A stretch of DNA of 64,000 nt from Branchipolynoe longqiensis (lineage: Eukaryota > Annelida > Polychaeta > Phyllodocida > Polynoidae). The stretch spans positions 80,840,709 to 80,904,708 of the forward strand of contig CM059190.1 in assembly GCA_030323885.1 (NCBI GenBank), given 5' to 3'. Within the stretch, counting starts at the first letter, position 1. Each line of letters begins with the position of its first letter. Shown here in pieces: positions 1 to 11,069 of the stretch. The notes under the pieces are model-generated. The model did not search any database. It had not been told where the DNA came from and saw nothing but the letters and a program-made list of their open reading frames with translations. A program made the translations under genes and the position numbers.

Positions 1-150
1 TGGAGGGATGGTGAGAACCTCCCTGATTTGCAAGATCCCCTACGCCCCATGAACACTGGATCGAAGGCAGGAAAGGAGCAGCGCAATCTAATAAAGGACT
101 GGACTAACTCCCCTGCGGGTGCGGTCGCATGGCAGAACACTATGATATAG
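1..150 (+). CDS. PIF/Harbinger transposase, C-terminal end (cut by window edge)
   Basis: Frame 1 is open from the first base to a TAG at 148-150, giving 49 residues. The tail reads DPLRP...GSKAGKEQRNLIKDW...SPAGAVAWQNTMI. Seen: a lysine/arginine-rich helix followed by a short SPAG-x-V-x-WQ ending. Known: HARBI1-like nucleases of PIF/Harbinger transposons commonly end with a similar 'RE/RNLI...SPAG.VPWQ' tail after the DDE domain. The catalytic part lies off the window. Support comes from the convergent MADF-type gene at 1683-4441 and a Harbinger-like terminus with TTA at 4904, the usual two-gene layout. A possible polyadenylation signal AATAAA is at 250-255. Whether the full gene is intact cannot be judged here. 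Confidence 0.7.
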   Translation, partial: WRDGENLPDLQDPLRPMNTGSKAGKEQRNLIKDWTNSPAGAVAWQNTMI

Positions 151-1682
151 TTATTTATTTGGACTCTCATGTCATTGTACTCTACTTTGTGGCATTATAA
201 ATTAATTGTACTCAGCACTGTGTTACCAATGGATAATTGGAGATACTGTAATAAAAGGTACAAATATCTGTTGATACCGCACCAGAGTTAACTTGTTTTG
301 TTTTTATTGTTAGCCGGTATATGTGATGTATGTTTTGCGTGTGATATAATATATATACTGGGCATGGTACATGTGATTTCATTGAACTCACTTGGTAGGG
401 TAAATTATTTTGCCCCACCCATCCGCATTGCAATCAATTAATAGTTGCCTCCGCTAGGGAAACGTTCGCTGCAGTGGTTCATCACTTGTCGGAATCGGGT
501 GGTGTTCTGAAAGAGTGAATTAATCATACCTGTCCACCTTTAAATATTTCTGAACCATTATGTCGTTGGGGTTCCTGTCCCTCTGCTGCCATTCACCGTC
601 CCTTGGAACAATGTATGGTATAAAAGTTTCTTTGTCTGTATCGGGCCACAGACACTGATGTTATGTTTACTTTTGTAGACAACTTCTTTGTACATGCCTT
701 CAGTGCTGGATCATTTTTTCATCCACATCAGATAACTCCACATCTAAAATGGTGGTAATAGTTGGTACACCCATTGCCCACCTATCAGCCCCATACATTA
801 CAGTACACCAGACATAATACTGAAGAATACCATTCCTTAGAAATGTTAATATGGTAGTTGATGTTAACAGTGTATAGATTTACGAATATTTTGGGGGGCC
901 TATTGTTATCCTTGATTGTGATGTGTTGATTAACATGGGGAAATTGTTTGAATCATTAAATGTACCCACTCCAATGGTTGTTTACTAAGTGGTTAGTTTC
1001 CCAAGTTTGCCAATAAGAAATTTGACGTGAAAACTGCATAAATGTTTTTTTACACAAACTATAGGATGGCATGATAGTATCCAGCTTTAACTTACATTGA
1101 TCGAGGGTTACAATCAATATGGGAACTTTCCCTCCAGCCATATTACACACAAAAGTGTGCCATCAAATATAGGTGGAAAGCGGAATATGTGTGCCAGCTT
1201 AAACTACTTGTGTTTGCCAAAATAATAGGTATCCGGTCGTAACACGGTCAGGTTAGTTTGCCGTTTGTTTAGTACCACTATGTGTCAGTGATATATTGTA
1301 ATTATTTGTTCTAACCATATATTGTTACCAGCTACTACTGGAAGTGTCAACAAAAGTACGCTTGACAAATATGTAGCACAAAATTGAGTCAGAGACAGAG
1401 ACGTATATATGAAGTAGTATAGTGGAAGTTTTATTTAAACACATACCCCATAATAACAAAGTAACAACAAGTAAATATAATCATCGCAAATCATAATATA
1501 ATGTCAAATGAAAAACCCCAACCATCCCCTATATGAAGTTACCCATAGGAGAACATTTATCCTCACGGTTATCTGTAATATAACAATAAACATCACCATT
1601 GTCAACAATTCAACATGAATCAAACATATTACCCACACTACAAAAATAACCATCCGTCTTGGATACAATATAACATGACTAA
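151..1682. other. Spacer between convergent transposon genes
   Basis: AT-rich sequence between the two stop codons. It holds AATAAA on + (250-255) and AATAAA on - (TTTATT at 1430-1435), plausible 3' ends of the two genes. A 46-codon open stretch on - (657-520), preceded by a CAG that could be a splice acceptor, reads like protein (ends NDIMVQKYLKVDRYD), but I cannot place it in a family. Nothing else is convincing. Confidence 0.4.
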
Positions 1683-2809
1683 TCATTCACCCTTGCTTGG
1701 AGGTCTATCCATGGGGTCGGGACATGGATTTTCAAATACATAGCTGGGTTCGATGTCGACATTCGACCCCGTAGAGAGGCCTGAGAGGCCAGACAGATTC
1801 AAAGCATTTTCCTGTCCGGCAATGGCTCCCGGGGTCATGTCTGGTTGGGCGTCAACCCAGGCGGCGACGCTAGCACTGGGGCTTCGTAGGCGGGGTGTGG
1901 TCGGGCGAGGTGGCGGTGGTGTGGGGGCTCGAGCTCATGTGGCTGTTGGTGGTGGACACATACCTGTTGCTGCCTGCACACCCACCCATGGAGGCGGACC
2001 CATGGCCGGCGCTGCGTACAGCTGTGGCGCGATGGGAGGTGGCAGTACATGGGCCGGTGGGTTGCCCTGTGGTCCTGCGAGCGGCTGATGTTGGGTCACC
2101 GGGGCGGGATGCAGCAACGGCTGCATCATGTATTGGTTCACATATTCGGTGGTTTGTGACGCCCATGGTGATGATGGTGGCGCTTGATGTCGCCACTGAT
2201 GAGGCGGCGGTTGGTACTGCTCACTGGGTGAGGAGTGGAGGGATGATGCGCATGGCCAGGAGGGGGGCACGTCCAATGACACGACTGGATTATCTCCATC
2301 ATCGTCCAGCGCATCCGTCAAAACATGGCATATGCCGATACGGGCCTTAGTGGCCTGGGGTTTTGTCATGGTAGTGAGGGTGTCTCGGACAAAATTGCCA
2401 AAGGCTGCCGCAAGCGTCATCTGGGTAGGTGGTGGGGCCTCAAGTTGCTCCAGCAGTTTGCCAGACTGGGCCATCCTCTCCTCCAAGGTTGCCAGGAGGC
2501 TGCTGTCCTGCTGGGGTCGTTTTCGGGCAGGGTCGTTTTCGGGCGGCTGGATGTCGCGGGGTAGCGGGCTCCTCGGGCTCCTCGTCAGGAGGTCGGCCCC
2601 GGCAGCCTCGACTGCCCCCAGATCACCTTCATGTGTCAGTGTAGTGGGGAAGACCTCTACAACACAAAAAATAAAACAGAATTATTGAAATGAGTAAAAA
2701 GTATTTGTGACAAATGCTATTAAAAATATGGCTACTCATATACGCACACACTTGCTTGAATGAGATAATGAAAGCAATAAAAAGGCCCACCCCACAACCC
2801 CGATCTATA

Positions 2810-3010
2810 GCCGTGTTCACACGGACAATGGAAATCGATTCGTAGAAAGCGACTTGCCTAGTTCAACGCACATTTCGCGTGTGAACGGGCGTCTGAGTCA
2901 AATTAGGGCTGAATCGATTTCTGTGATGCGCATACTGTAAACCACCTCTTGAGGTAGTTTACATGAGTCGATTTCTGTGAATCGATTTATTTTGCCCGTG
3001 TGGATGCACT
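2810..3010. mobile_element. Short MITE with GTGTTCACAC-type ends, inside pseudogene intron
   Basis: The left end GCCGTGTTCACACGGACAA and the right end, read inverted, CATCCACACGGGCAAAATAA are imperfect inverted repeats. The interior repeats the word AATCGATTTCTGTG in both orientations. It sits in the intron of the MADF/BESS pseudogene. I could not settle a target duplication. Confidence 0.45.
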
Positions 3011-3608
3011 GAGGCGGATTAAGCACCACACACGCATGCGCAGTCGACACCTTAGTTTGTTGACTTTCCGGTCGATCAAAAGCACATATTATATAATTTG
3101 CTCTATGAACCTGCTAGAGGTGCACAGATATTTTGTTCATCATTCATTTCTAGGGTTTCACTGCCAAGCAGAAGTTTTGACCGTTCCAAACCAATATGAT
3201 TCACTACATACATATCTAGGTCGAACCCACACTCTTATGAATACATTCACACGGCGTGGTTAATTGGTATTTTTACATTAAAACCCAAACTACCCAATAT
3301 GTAGCTATCACATACAACAGCCGGCATATTAATATCATCAAAGCCACCTATGTACAACAAAGGCATGGGTGTGTGGGGGGGGGGAAACTCCCCCTCCCAC
3401 ACCTTATCTTAATTAGCCGGTAGGTGGATTATGTGCAGATAACTAATTCCCATGGTTGTGTAAAGTGGGTGGGTGGGGGTGTGAATGGGGTGCACAATGT
3501 AACATAAAACACTTCAGTTAATTAAGGACACAATATAAATACTGAAAGTAGCACATTCACACCAGTTGGTTGATTATTTTATAGAAATTTCTTGAATCAA
3601 AAACGGCT

Positions 3609-3690
3609 GCCGTGTTCACATGGGCAAAAAGTAAACCGATTCAAAATAAATCGACTCACAGAAATTGACTCATGTAATCCACACTCACAA
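3609..3690. mobile_element. Partial copy of the GTGTTCACAC MITE
   Basis: GCCGTGTTCACATGGGCAAA followed by AAATAAATCGACTCACAGAA matches the inverted right end of the element at 2810-3010. No opposite end was found. It lies in the same intron. Confidence 0.4.
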
Positions 3691-4904
3691 GTGGTTTCCA
3701 TTCGACTCACAAGTTGCTATGTATTATAGTAGAGTTCACATCTATCCTCATGCCATTATATATGACATTTTTACACTCTGTTTTACACTTTGTACCAGAA
3801 TTTCAATACACATGATGGCCATTAACAATATGGCTTATAATTTATTTTACTTACATTTCGACAGGGGTCAGGACGGTGCTTCACCACAGCACTGAGGAAC
3901 TCAAATTTGGCCAGCACTCATTCGTCTCTCTCGCTGAGGACGGCCGCACCATCGCCACTTTTGCGTTTGTGCAGTCTGGTGTTCGCATCTCGGAGGGACT
4001 TGAACAGCCCTGCAGATGGGCCACACTCTTCCCCATTGCCAGGGACTGATAGTCACACAGCTTAGCCTTCTGGTTGGTACGCCGATACCCAGTCAATCGC
4101 ACATTCCACAAGACAGGATTGTCCTGCAGAAAGTCAAGCATGCCCTCCTCCTCTTCTTCGGTTAGTGTGCAGTCACACTTACGGACATTTTTCTGCCGAC
4201 CCTGGTGAGATGATGTCGATGGCAATGAGGCAGGGGGCGATTCCTGGTCAGGAGAGCTGGCGAGAACCTCCCTGCTCTGTCGACGGTCAGCTGAACATCC
4301 AAGCGACTCCCGAGTTGGGGGTGGAGGTGGAGATGGAGATGGTGAACGTGATGGTGACCGACATTTCTCCTCCAGCATCCTCTTGATGCCCTTCCCCTTG
4401 CCTCTCCCATGGCCATCCTGTCCGCTCCTTTTGCCTGGCATCCTGTAGTTTTAGTGTGTAGAATCAGTAGACAGATAGGTGTACTGGCTGGTGCCTGCTG
4501 AACACTGATTTGGAGACAAAGACTTCAACCATATTTATATGGAAAACCCACCCACCAACCCCCACCTGATGCAATACCCACGATCCGGCAGACCGCCCGC
4601 AGCCCGCTCGTGGCGCGCCACCAACACGCTACTATCGTGCGGTCAGCCCGTTGGTGCCCATTCCCATGCGCCGAAGCAGCCGACCGTGGAGTAGGTTAAT
4701 TACCAAATGTTTACGCTTTTTCAGCCCACAACGTCGATACCCGTTGACGGCGTGCTAATAACACGCTATGATCATGCTACCAACACGCTACCCCCCATCC
4801 AAATACCCCCCAACACGCCGAAAGGTTCAACGTTTCTCGACGGGTTGCAAATATTTTCCGCATTGGCGGCACGCCGGAACACACGTCATAGTGTGACAGG
4901 GCCT

Positions 4905-4977
4905 TTAGCTACTTCGAATCAAATCTAGATAATTGCTTTGGTTTTGAAAATGTGATGCTTCATCGGATTATGCAGCT
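4905..4977. mobile_element. TTAA-type MITE, right-end fragment
   Basis: The stretch ending GATGCTTCATCGGATTATGC then TTTAA (TTAA at 4978-4981) matches the ends of the copies at 28497-28886 and 42999-43327. It begins exactly at the Harbinger TTA, so the Harbinger element appears to have inserted into this copy. Confidence 0.5.
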
Positions 4978-5060
4978 TTAAATAATAACCTACTCATGAG
5001 TCGTGCACATCAGATATTAAGCACAAACTTGTCATTAAGCAATCTCAGGAGTATTCTTTA

Positions 5061-5872
5061 AGGCCCTGTCACACTACGATGTTTTGCACCAACGCGCGTC
5101 GACGTGTTGCCTTTTTGGTGGAAACGTTGGTACACGTCCGGTACGTTACCGGCATGTTACCGGCGCGTTACCGGCGCGTCAGTACATGTTGAGGGATAGC
5201 AACGTGTGAATGGACACGTCGGCACGCATCGGCGCGCGTCGGGTCGCACGATCGTTTTGTGCTTGCACAAAACTTTCGGCACGCCCCGACGCGCGACGTT
5301 ACGGATGCGTTATCAACACGTCGATACCAGTTGGCGGCGCGCCGTGGGAACGCTGCCAGGACGTTGATCAACGTCGGTTAATGTTGGCTTTTTTCCCCCC
5401 AAAATGCGACCGTTCCGTCGGCGCGTCAACGTCCGATCGACGGTTAGTGGGCGCGATATTGGCATTGCTCCAGCGTTTTTCGATGCGTTGGACGTGTTGC
5501 CGGCGCGCATGGACGCGTTGCCCGCGCGGTGTGGACGCGCTGCGGGCATGTCCTAACGTGTTGCTGGCGGGTATGTACCCATTGACATGGTACTAACACG
5601 ACACCAACGTGCCGTCAACGCGCCGAGAGTGCGCCGACAGCGCGCCGACAACGCACCGATGGCACGCTGGGAACCCGCTGGCGGGACGTTGCCATGTTGT
5701 TCCGCCGCGCGTTGAAAAGTGTTGGCCGCACGCCAAAAACACGCCACTAACACGCTGCAACCTGTCAAACTTTCTCTCAAAGCGATGAAGAGTTTGACAT
5801 GTATCGACGGGTTGCAAATATTTTGCGCGTTGCCGGCGCGCTGGTGAGAAACGCCGTAGTGTGACAGGGCCT
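5061..5872. mobile_element. Word-array Harbinger-type MITE, CGTTGG/GGCGCG family
   Basis: The ends AGGCCCTGTCACACTACG and CGTAGTGTGACAGGGCCT are perfect inverted repeats, flanked by TTA at 5058-5060 and 5873-5875. The 812-bp interior is GC-rich and made of degenerate copies of CGTTGG, GGCGCGC, ACACGC and GCCGAC in both orientations. An AT-rich palindrome, GTTTTGTGCTTGCACAAAAC, lies at 5254-5273. The right 80 bp resemble the terminus of the autonomous element at 4904. The short open frames inside are by-products of the absence of stops in GC-rich words. Confidence 0.75.
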
Positions 5873-6000
5873 TTAGTTTCGCTGGATGTGTATGATGTTT
5901 CCTGGTAGAACTGCCTTTCTCGATGCGCTATTGACGTGTATTGATGCAGTTGCATTGTAAATCAAGATGATGGTAAAGGTGTGTGTGTGAAGGGGTGTGT

Positions 6001-6021
6001 GGGGGGGGGGGGGGGGGGGGG
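6001..6021 (+). repeat. Poly-G run
   Basis: About 20 uninterrupted G within a GT/G-rich stretch (5980-6080). It could form a G-quadruplex, and its length in the assembly may be unreliable. Confidence 0.9.
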
Positions 6022-6221
6022 TGATGGGAGGAGGCAGACATAAGCTCCTGAGGATCTGGGGGAGGGGGGGTGGCACTTTGCAATTGGCGGCCTCGTGGAC
6101 AATACGAGAATATGGCATGAAATAAAAACAATTCAGGTTATGGACAAGTCGATAAGAAATTAAAGAACATGAATAGCTGATAAAGAGCGGCTACAACTTT
6201 TTTAATATTTTTATTCAGAGT

Positions 6222-6445
6222 TGATTAAAGTGGGGAAATTTCAATCGTGGACAATTGGACTACTTCATTCAACTGCGCTTTGCCCTATCCTGCTAATGCT
6301 GAGCGCCAGGCTAGGTAGCGGCGAGTATATTTTTGTCCATTATTGGTTTGATTCTGCCAGGTTTTGAATGTTGTTGGTTCAAAATCCACAACCTGACACA
6401 CAGAAAGTGTACAATTAAAACTTGATGGTCAACTCATTTGGGGAC
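6222..6445 (-). mobile_element. tRNA-derived SINE, type B, diverged
   Basis: Read on the - strand, the body CTAATGCT.../TAGGATAGGGCAAAG and the tail AATCGTCC.../GAAATTTCCCC match the type-B SINEs at 14682, 43413 and 54934. The head is diverged around 6360-6440. Confidence 0.55.
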
Positions 6446-6582
6446 CGCGCTTGGTTATGTAATATATTTAACAAAAAGGATTATATTAGAGGAAACATAA
6501 TATTGTTTCAAATAAGTGTGCTTCAAATATATACATGTGAGTAAATATATATATATTTTTTTTTATTTCTTTATATATATAT

Positions 6583-7410
6583 ATGAAGAGCTCAGGCGCA
6601 AAACCACATAAACACAAATCCCAAAATAAACATTGTATAATATTTCTGAATGCCCAGCCATGTTTGGGACACCAGATAATATTAAAAACTCTCCCCCTTC
6701 ATATCACCTGTGATGCTGTTATTCAAATACTGGCTATCAACTCAGCAACCAATACTAAGGAAGAATGAAGACAAGTCACACAGATAAACAGTGGTGAAGT
6801 TATGCTTTATTGGCATCAACTCCTGTCCACCCACCAGTGACCTATCATCCACATTCCTTACCTTCTGTCCACACAGTATCTCATTACTACTTTAGCCTGT
6901 ATAGAAAGCAGTGCCTACAGCCCATGGGACAGGAGTCCTATGGCTGTGTACAGACTCAATTGGAATATATGAATTTGCCTATCATCAGACAGAGTGTCTG
7001 AGGTTCCTGCTCAAGAGTAGGTGTGTCTCACTCAAGAGCCAGGAGTAGAGTGATCTCTCTTCAGTGTGTCTGAAGCAGAATCTTGAATAATTAATGAATC
7101 TCAAAATGAGGATAGTGTGGTCAGAGAGCCCAGGTAGTGTAGGTGACTGGGCAGTCCCACAGTCAGCCAATCAGGCACCCCCACAGCTGGAGTGGGAGCC
7201 AACCCCCAGTGGAGGTGGCTGTCACTCAACTCAGCTGCAGGTAGTGCCCTGAGTGCATATGCAAATGAGGCTGTGTTCATTGCTCCATACCCATGTGATC
7301 ATATGAAAAGTGGAATTAGTGAGAATTAACATTATTTTCATATACAAATCTGTTATTTAAACTACATTTTTGGATTGGCCTTTACATCGATTTGCATCTG
7401 AACTCTTCAT
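6583..7410. mobile_element. Inverted-repeat MITE with ATATGAAGAGYTCAGG ends, long copy
   Basis: It starts ATGAAGAGCTCAGGCGCAAA and ends with the inverted form TTTGCATCTGAACTCTTCAT. It abuts the shorter relative at 7411-7650. The interior has no recognisable coding sequence. Confidence 0.5.
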
Positions 7411-7650
7411 ATGAAGAGTTCAGGCGCAAAACCCTGTAAACGCCAATCCAAATATAGAGATACACATTGGAATCAAACCATCAAACAATTAATTTGTTTC
7501 AATTCCATCTCATTTGTTCATTGGTGCATAATCAATTCATCATAAGAAAAGTGGAATTACTGAGAATTAAAATTCCCGTCAGTTAAAATATGTTATTTAA
7601 ATGAGATTGTTTGATTGGCGTTTACAGGGTTTTGCACCTGAACTCTTCAT
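7411..7650. mobile_element. Inverted-repeat MITE with ATATGAAGAGTTCAGG ends, short copy
   Basis: ATGAAGAGTTCAGGCGCAAA at the left and TTTTGCACCTGAACTCTTCAT-type sequence at the right form inverted repeats of about 40 bp including CCTGTAAACGCCAATC. It lies back to back with the 6583-7410 element. Confidence 0.6.
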
Positions 7651-7715
7651 ATATACATATATTTACTTACATATATGTACATATATATAACATATATATA
7701 CACACATGTATGTGT

Positions 7716-7766
<51 letters not shown>

Positions 7767-7885
7767 AGTATATATATGTATATATGTGTATATATATGTT
7801 ATATATATATGTATATGCATAAGTGTGCTTCTAATATATACAGGTGAGTAAATATATACATATGCGTATATAGGTATATATATGT

Positions 7886-7917
<32 letters not shown>

Positions 7918-7925
7918 CATATAGG
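7651..7925. repeat. AT microsatellite (TATATACATATATG-type)
   Basis: Alternating TA, TATG and TACA steps throughout. Both strands show long artificial open frames here (Y/I-rich), which are not genes. Confidence 0.85.
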
Positions 7926-8464
7926 TGGCGTGAGGTAAACGTTGCAAGGGCCGAGCTGGGCCATACACCATACAGTCTGAATAATCCTCAGAGTCGAGTG
8001 ACACTGTGCCGCATCCGTGTGGATAATTTGGCCAGTGGTGGCGCCACCGGTCAGGTGACTGTGAGCTGGAAGGCACCCAGTGAGAGTATGGACAGTGACA
8101 ATAATATATAAAAATAGTAACACCGATTCCCTTCTGCACCTGTATACTCACAAAATGTTTACACATCACTTATATTGCGATATATCACAATATATGACAT
8201 GAATTATCTCCCCTTATATATATATATATTATATATATATTACTCCCAACACCTCCGCATTAGAAGTAATCAATTACTGAATGCCCGCCATGTGTAGGTA
8301 GATCAATAACGTGCCACCAACAGACAGATGCAAACATCGCCCGTGGGTATTCTCTGCTTCACTAACATATATTATATGTAAGGGTGTTATATAAATATAA
8401 TTTGAGATGTAGACTAATCACCGCCACCGTCATGAACTACAGCCTACATTCCTTGCACGACCAT
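7926..8464. other. No feature recognised
   Basis: Mixed-composition sequence with a second short TA run (8215-8240). No coding, tRNA-like or inverted-repeat signal seen. Confidence 0.4.
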
Positions 8465-9905
8465 ACCAGTAATATGTCAGGATACAGGACCATATTGTCA
8501 GTGTGTCAGTGCATAGGATTACAGTCAGTACACATGCCCAGACTGTAAGTATGTCAGTGCACTGGACTAGTCAGTACACAGGACTACAGTCATTACTTAT
8601 TTCCATACTGTCACTATGTCAGTATATTGGACTAGTTACACAACTAGACTCTCAGTATGTCAGTACTCATGACTACAGTCAGTACCCAGAACCATACTGG
8701 TAGCTTGTAAGTACGCTGGACTAATCAGTACACAGGACGTGTCAATACTCAGGACCATACACTCAATATGTCAGTGCACATGACTACAGTCAGTACTCAG
8801 GACCATACCACCAGTATGTCAGTAGACCAGACTACAGTCAGCACACATTACTATATGGTCAGTATGCCAGATAACAGTCAGTATTTAGGACCATATGATT
8901 AGTATGTCAGTACACAGGAATAGCCAGTACAAGGACTACAGGCAGTACACATAACTCTACCGCCAGTATGTCAGTACTTTCGACTACAGTCAGGACTCAG
9001 GACCATACCATCAGTATGTCAATACACAGGACTAGTCAGTACAAGGACTACAGTCAGTAGACATAACAATACCATCAGTATGGTAGTTTGACAATACTAG
9101 TCAGTACAATGACTATTACCAGTACACATCACTATGCCATAATTATGTCAGTACCCAAGACTACAGTCAGTACCCAGGACCATACCATGAGTATATTAGG
9201 GCACATGACTAGTCAGTACCCAGCACTAAAACGCCAGTATGCTAATACGCAGGACTGTACCTTCAGTATGTCAGAACTCAGGACTACCGACAGTACACAT
9301 GACCATACCGTCATTATGTCAGTACATAGGACTAGTCAGTACACACGACTAGTCAGTACCCATGACAATACTGTCAGTCACACATGACTACATTCAGTAC
9401 ACAGGATAACACTGTCAGTACACAGACACATATCATCAGTATGTCAGTCCACAAGACTATATCATCAGTATGTCAGGTCACAGGACTAGTCAGTGCACAG
9501 GACTAATCAGAATACTGGACAATAATGTCAGTACACAGGACTACAGTCAATAGACAGGACACTACTGTCAGTACGCATGACAGTACCTTTGGTATGTCAG
9601 CATGCATGAATATACTGCCAGTTTATCAGTACCCAGGACTACAGTCAGTACACAGGACTACGCCATCAGTATATCAGTACACATGAGTAATTAGTACACA
9701 GGACAGTACCACCAGTATGTCAGTACAATAACCTGCAGTCAATACACATATATATAACATCAGTATGTCAGTACCCAGTACACCAGACTACAGGACTATA
9801 CAATCAGTATGCGAGTACAAAGGACTACCATCAAATCACAGCACCATGCCAGCAGTATGTCAGTACACAGGACTACAGTCAGTATGCAGACCCATACTGT
9901 CACTA
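8465..9905. repeat. Degenerate minisatellite, GTCAGTACACAGGACTA words
   Basis: About 1.4 kb of diverged units in which GTATGTCAGTACACAGGACT, ACAGTCAGTACACAGGAC and CATACCATCAGTATGTCAG alternate. Basic words are about 17-20 bp and higher units about 45 bp. Open frames in it are spurious. Confidence 0.85.
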
Positions 9906-10084
9906 TGTTGGTAGGCCCACTGTTTCAGTGGCGACGCCAACGGCAATTGTTTGAACCACAAAATGCAGATGAATACAAATATTTACCCCCCAACAAAACA
10001 TCGTAATGTCCCCCATTGGCTGTAGCAGTTATCAGCTTGTGATGGTGAAGAGCATTGAGCACTGCAAACAATAGTGCAACGTAA

Positions 10085-10372
10085 TACCACAGTCACATTA
10101 CTGCTTGCGACTGCTTGTGACCAGTTTGCAACCACAAACAAGGATCGGTCACAAAGAGGTTGCAACTGGTCGCAAAATGGTCGCAATCAGGCGCAATGTG
10201 GTTGCAAAATGACCTTGCAACCATGTTGCTTGCCAGTAGGTTGCAACTACTGCACTCAAGGTTGGCGATCATTACTTTATTTGCAGTAGCTGGCTGGTCA
10301 CTGTCGGTTTTAGGTCTAAAATGGTGGGAAAATGGTTACAAGTGGTCGAAATCCATAATGTGACTGGGTTTT
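10085..10372. mobile_element. Small word-array Harbinger-type MITE, GGTTGCAA family
   Basis: The left end TACCACAGTCACATTA and the right end TAATGTGACTGGGTTTT are inverted repeats between TAA at 10082-10084 and TAA at 10373-10375. The interior repeats GGTTGCAA, GGTCGCAA and TTGCAACC. A short palindrome GTTTGCAACCACAAAC lies near 10128-10143. Confidence 0.55.
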
Positions 10373-10651
10373 TAACTGGTAAAAATTCAGTAATGTACAT
10401 GATCAGTTTTTGAAGCGTCCATGGAAATGGGCCTCCAAAATTGTTGAAATGTGGATGCAATTTTGTGAATTGTTGTTTGGAACTTGCAGTTCCAAATATT
10501 TGCTTTCTCTGCATCGTTTGTGATTGTCCGATTAGGTTTAATGCACTGTAAAATAGTTGTCAAGCTTCTCAACACCTAAATGTGTCGAATATGCGTTAGT
10601 TCCGGGAAACTTTCCTTCAAACAGTTTTGCTACTAACGATTTGTTGTTTGG

Positions 10652-11069
10652 TAGATAAAAGATTCACCATGTACTTGTAGTACACGGGTTAATGACAACG
10701 TAGTGTAAATACGGGCAGAAATAGCTTTAGTATAGAACAGGAAGTAGAAACTCTCATTCCAGGATCAAATGGCTACATATATCGGCGCAGAGTTGGTGAA
10801 ATCAGGGAGAATGCAAAAAGACAAGATGGCAGTGATAAAATGCTGGCGATTTCACTTTTAATTTGCATTAGAGTATATGTTTTATTATATTTGGCAACTC
10901 AAAACTAGTGGGTAAATATGAAGACATACATTAAGAATATATATTGCTTCTTAAATTAAGACATTCTTCACTCAATTAATTTCCGCAGCATGTCAAAATT
11001 CTACGCCAGCTTTTCTAATGGGTTGGTTTTCACCCCTCTACTGTCAGTACGGGGTGAATCTTTTATCTA
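10652..11069. mobile_element. MITE with TAGATAAA ends, copy 1
   Basis: The ends TAGATAAAAGATTCACC and GGTGAATCTTTTATCTA are inverted repeats. GTTGTTTG follows the right end and precedes the left end (GTTGTTTGG), an 8-9 bp target duplication. The interior includes AAGACAAGATGGC and TAAAGCTATTT-type sequence, shared in inverse with the copies at 13918 and 30034. Confidence 0.7.

Larger units (their letters stand above)
1683..4441 (-). pseudogene. MADF/BESS-type DNA-binding gene of the Harbinger element, decayed
   Basis: Exon 1 starts at an ATG (4441) and ends at 3855 before a GTAAGT donor (3854-3849). It encodes a basic, SP-rich N-terminus and, from about residue 92, a MADF-like helix set (LTEEEEEGMLDFLQDNPVLW...). 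Exon 2 starts at 2656 after a T-rich tract and TTGTAG. It carries a BESS-like segment (AAAFGNFVRDTLTTM...), then a P/Q/H-rich region, and ends ...DPMDRPPSKGE at a TGA (1685-1683). Breaks: a 1-nt shift near 4004-4008, an in-frame TGA at 3920-3918 where the reading resumes as VLAKFEFL, at least one shift between about 1935 and 1850, and a phase mismatch across the intron. Known: Harbinger elements use a second Myb/SANT- or MADF-like protein to recruit the transposase to the ends. The role here is inferred. A host gene is possible but the decay argues against it. Confidence 0.65.
1..4904. mobile_element. Autonomous PIF/Harbinger element, right part, with TTA target duplication
   Basis: The transposase tail (+ strand, 1-150) and a MADF/BESS pseudogene (- strand, 4441-1683) are convergent. 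The right end reads CATAGTGTGACAGGGCCT, ending at 4904, followed by TTA (4905-4907). The same terminus and TTA border the element at 5061-5872, whose last 80 bp are also similar (GACGGGTTGCAAATATTTT shared). The subterminal stretch from about 4570 is rich in ACACGCT, GTTGG and GGCGTG words. PIF/Harbinger elements typically duplicate a 3-bp TWA site. The left end lies outside the window. The right flank (4908-4977) is a piece of a TTAA-type MITE, so the element probably inserted into one. Confidence 0.65.

Noticed and set aside
7611..8169. Tyrosine/isoleucine-rich open frames
   Set aside because: They are translation of TA/TATG microsatellite in all frames.
8465..9905. CRISPR-like array
   Set aside because: Units are degenerate, with no constant repeat, no unique spacers of fixed length and no cas genes; the DNA is eukaryotic.
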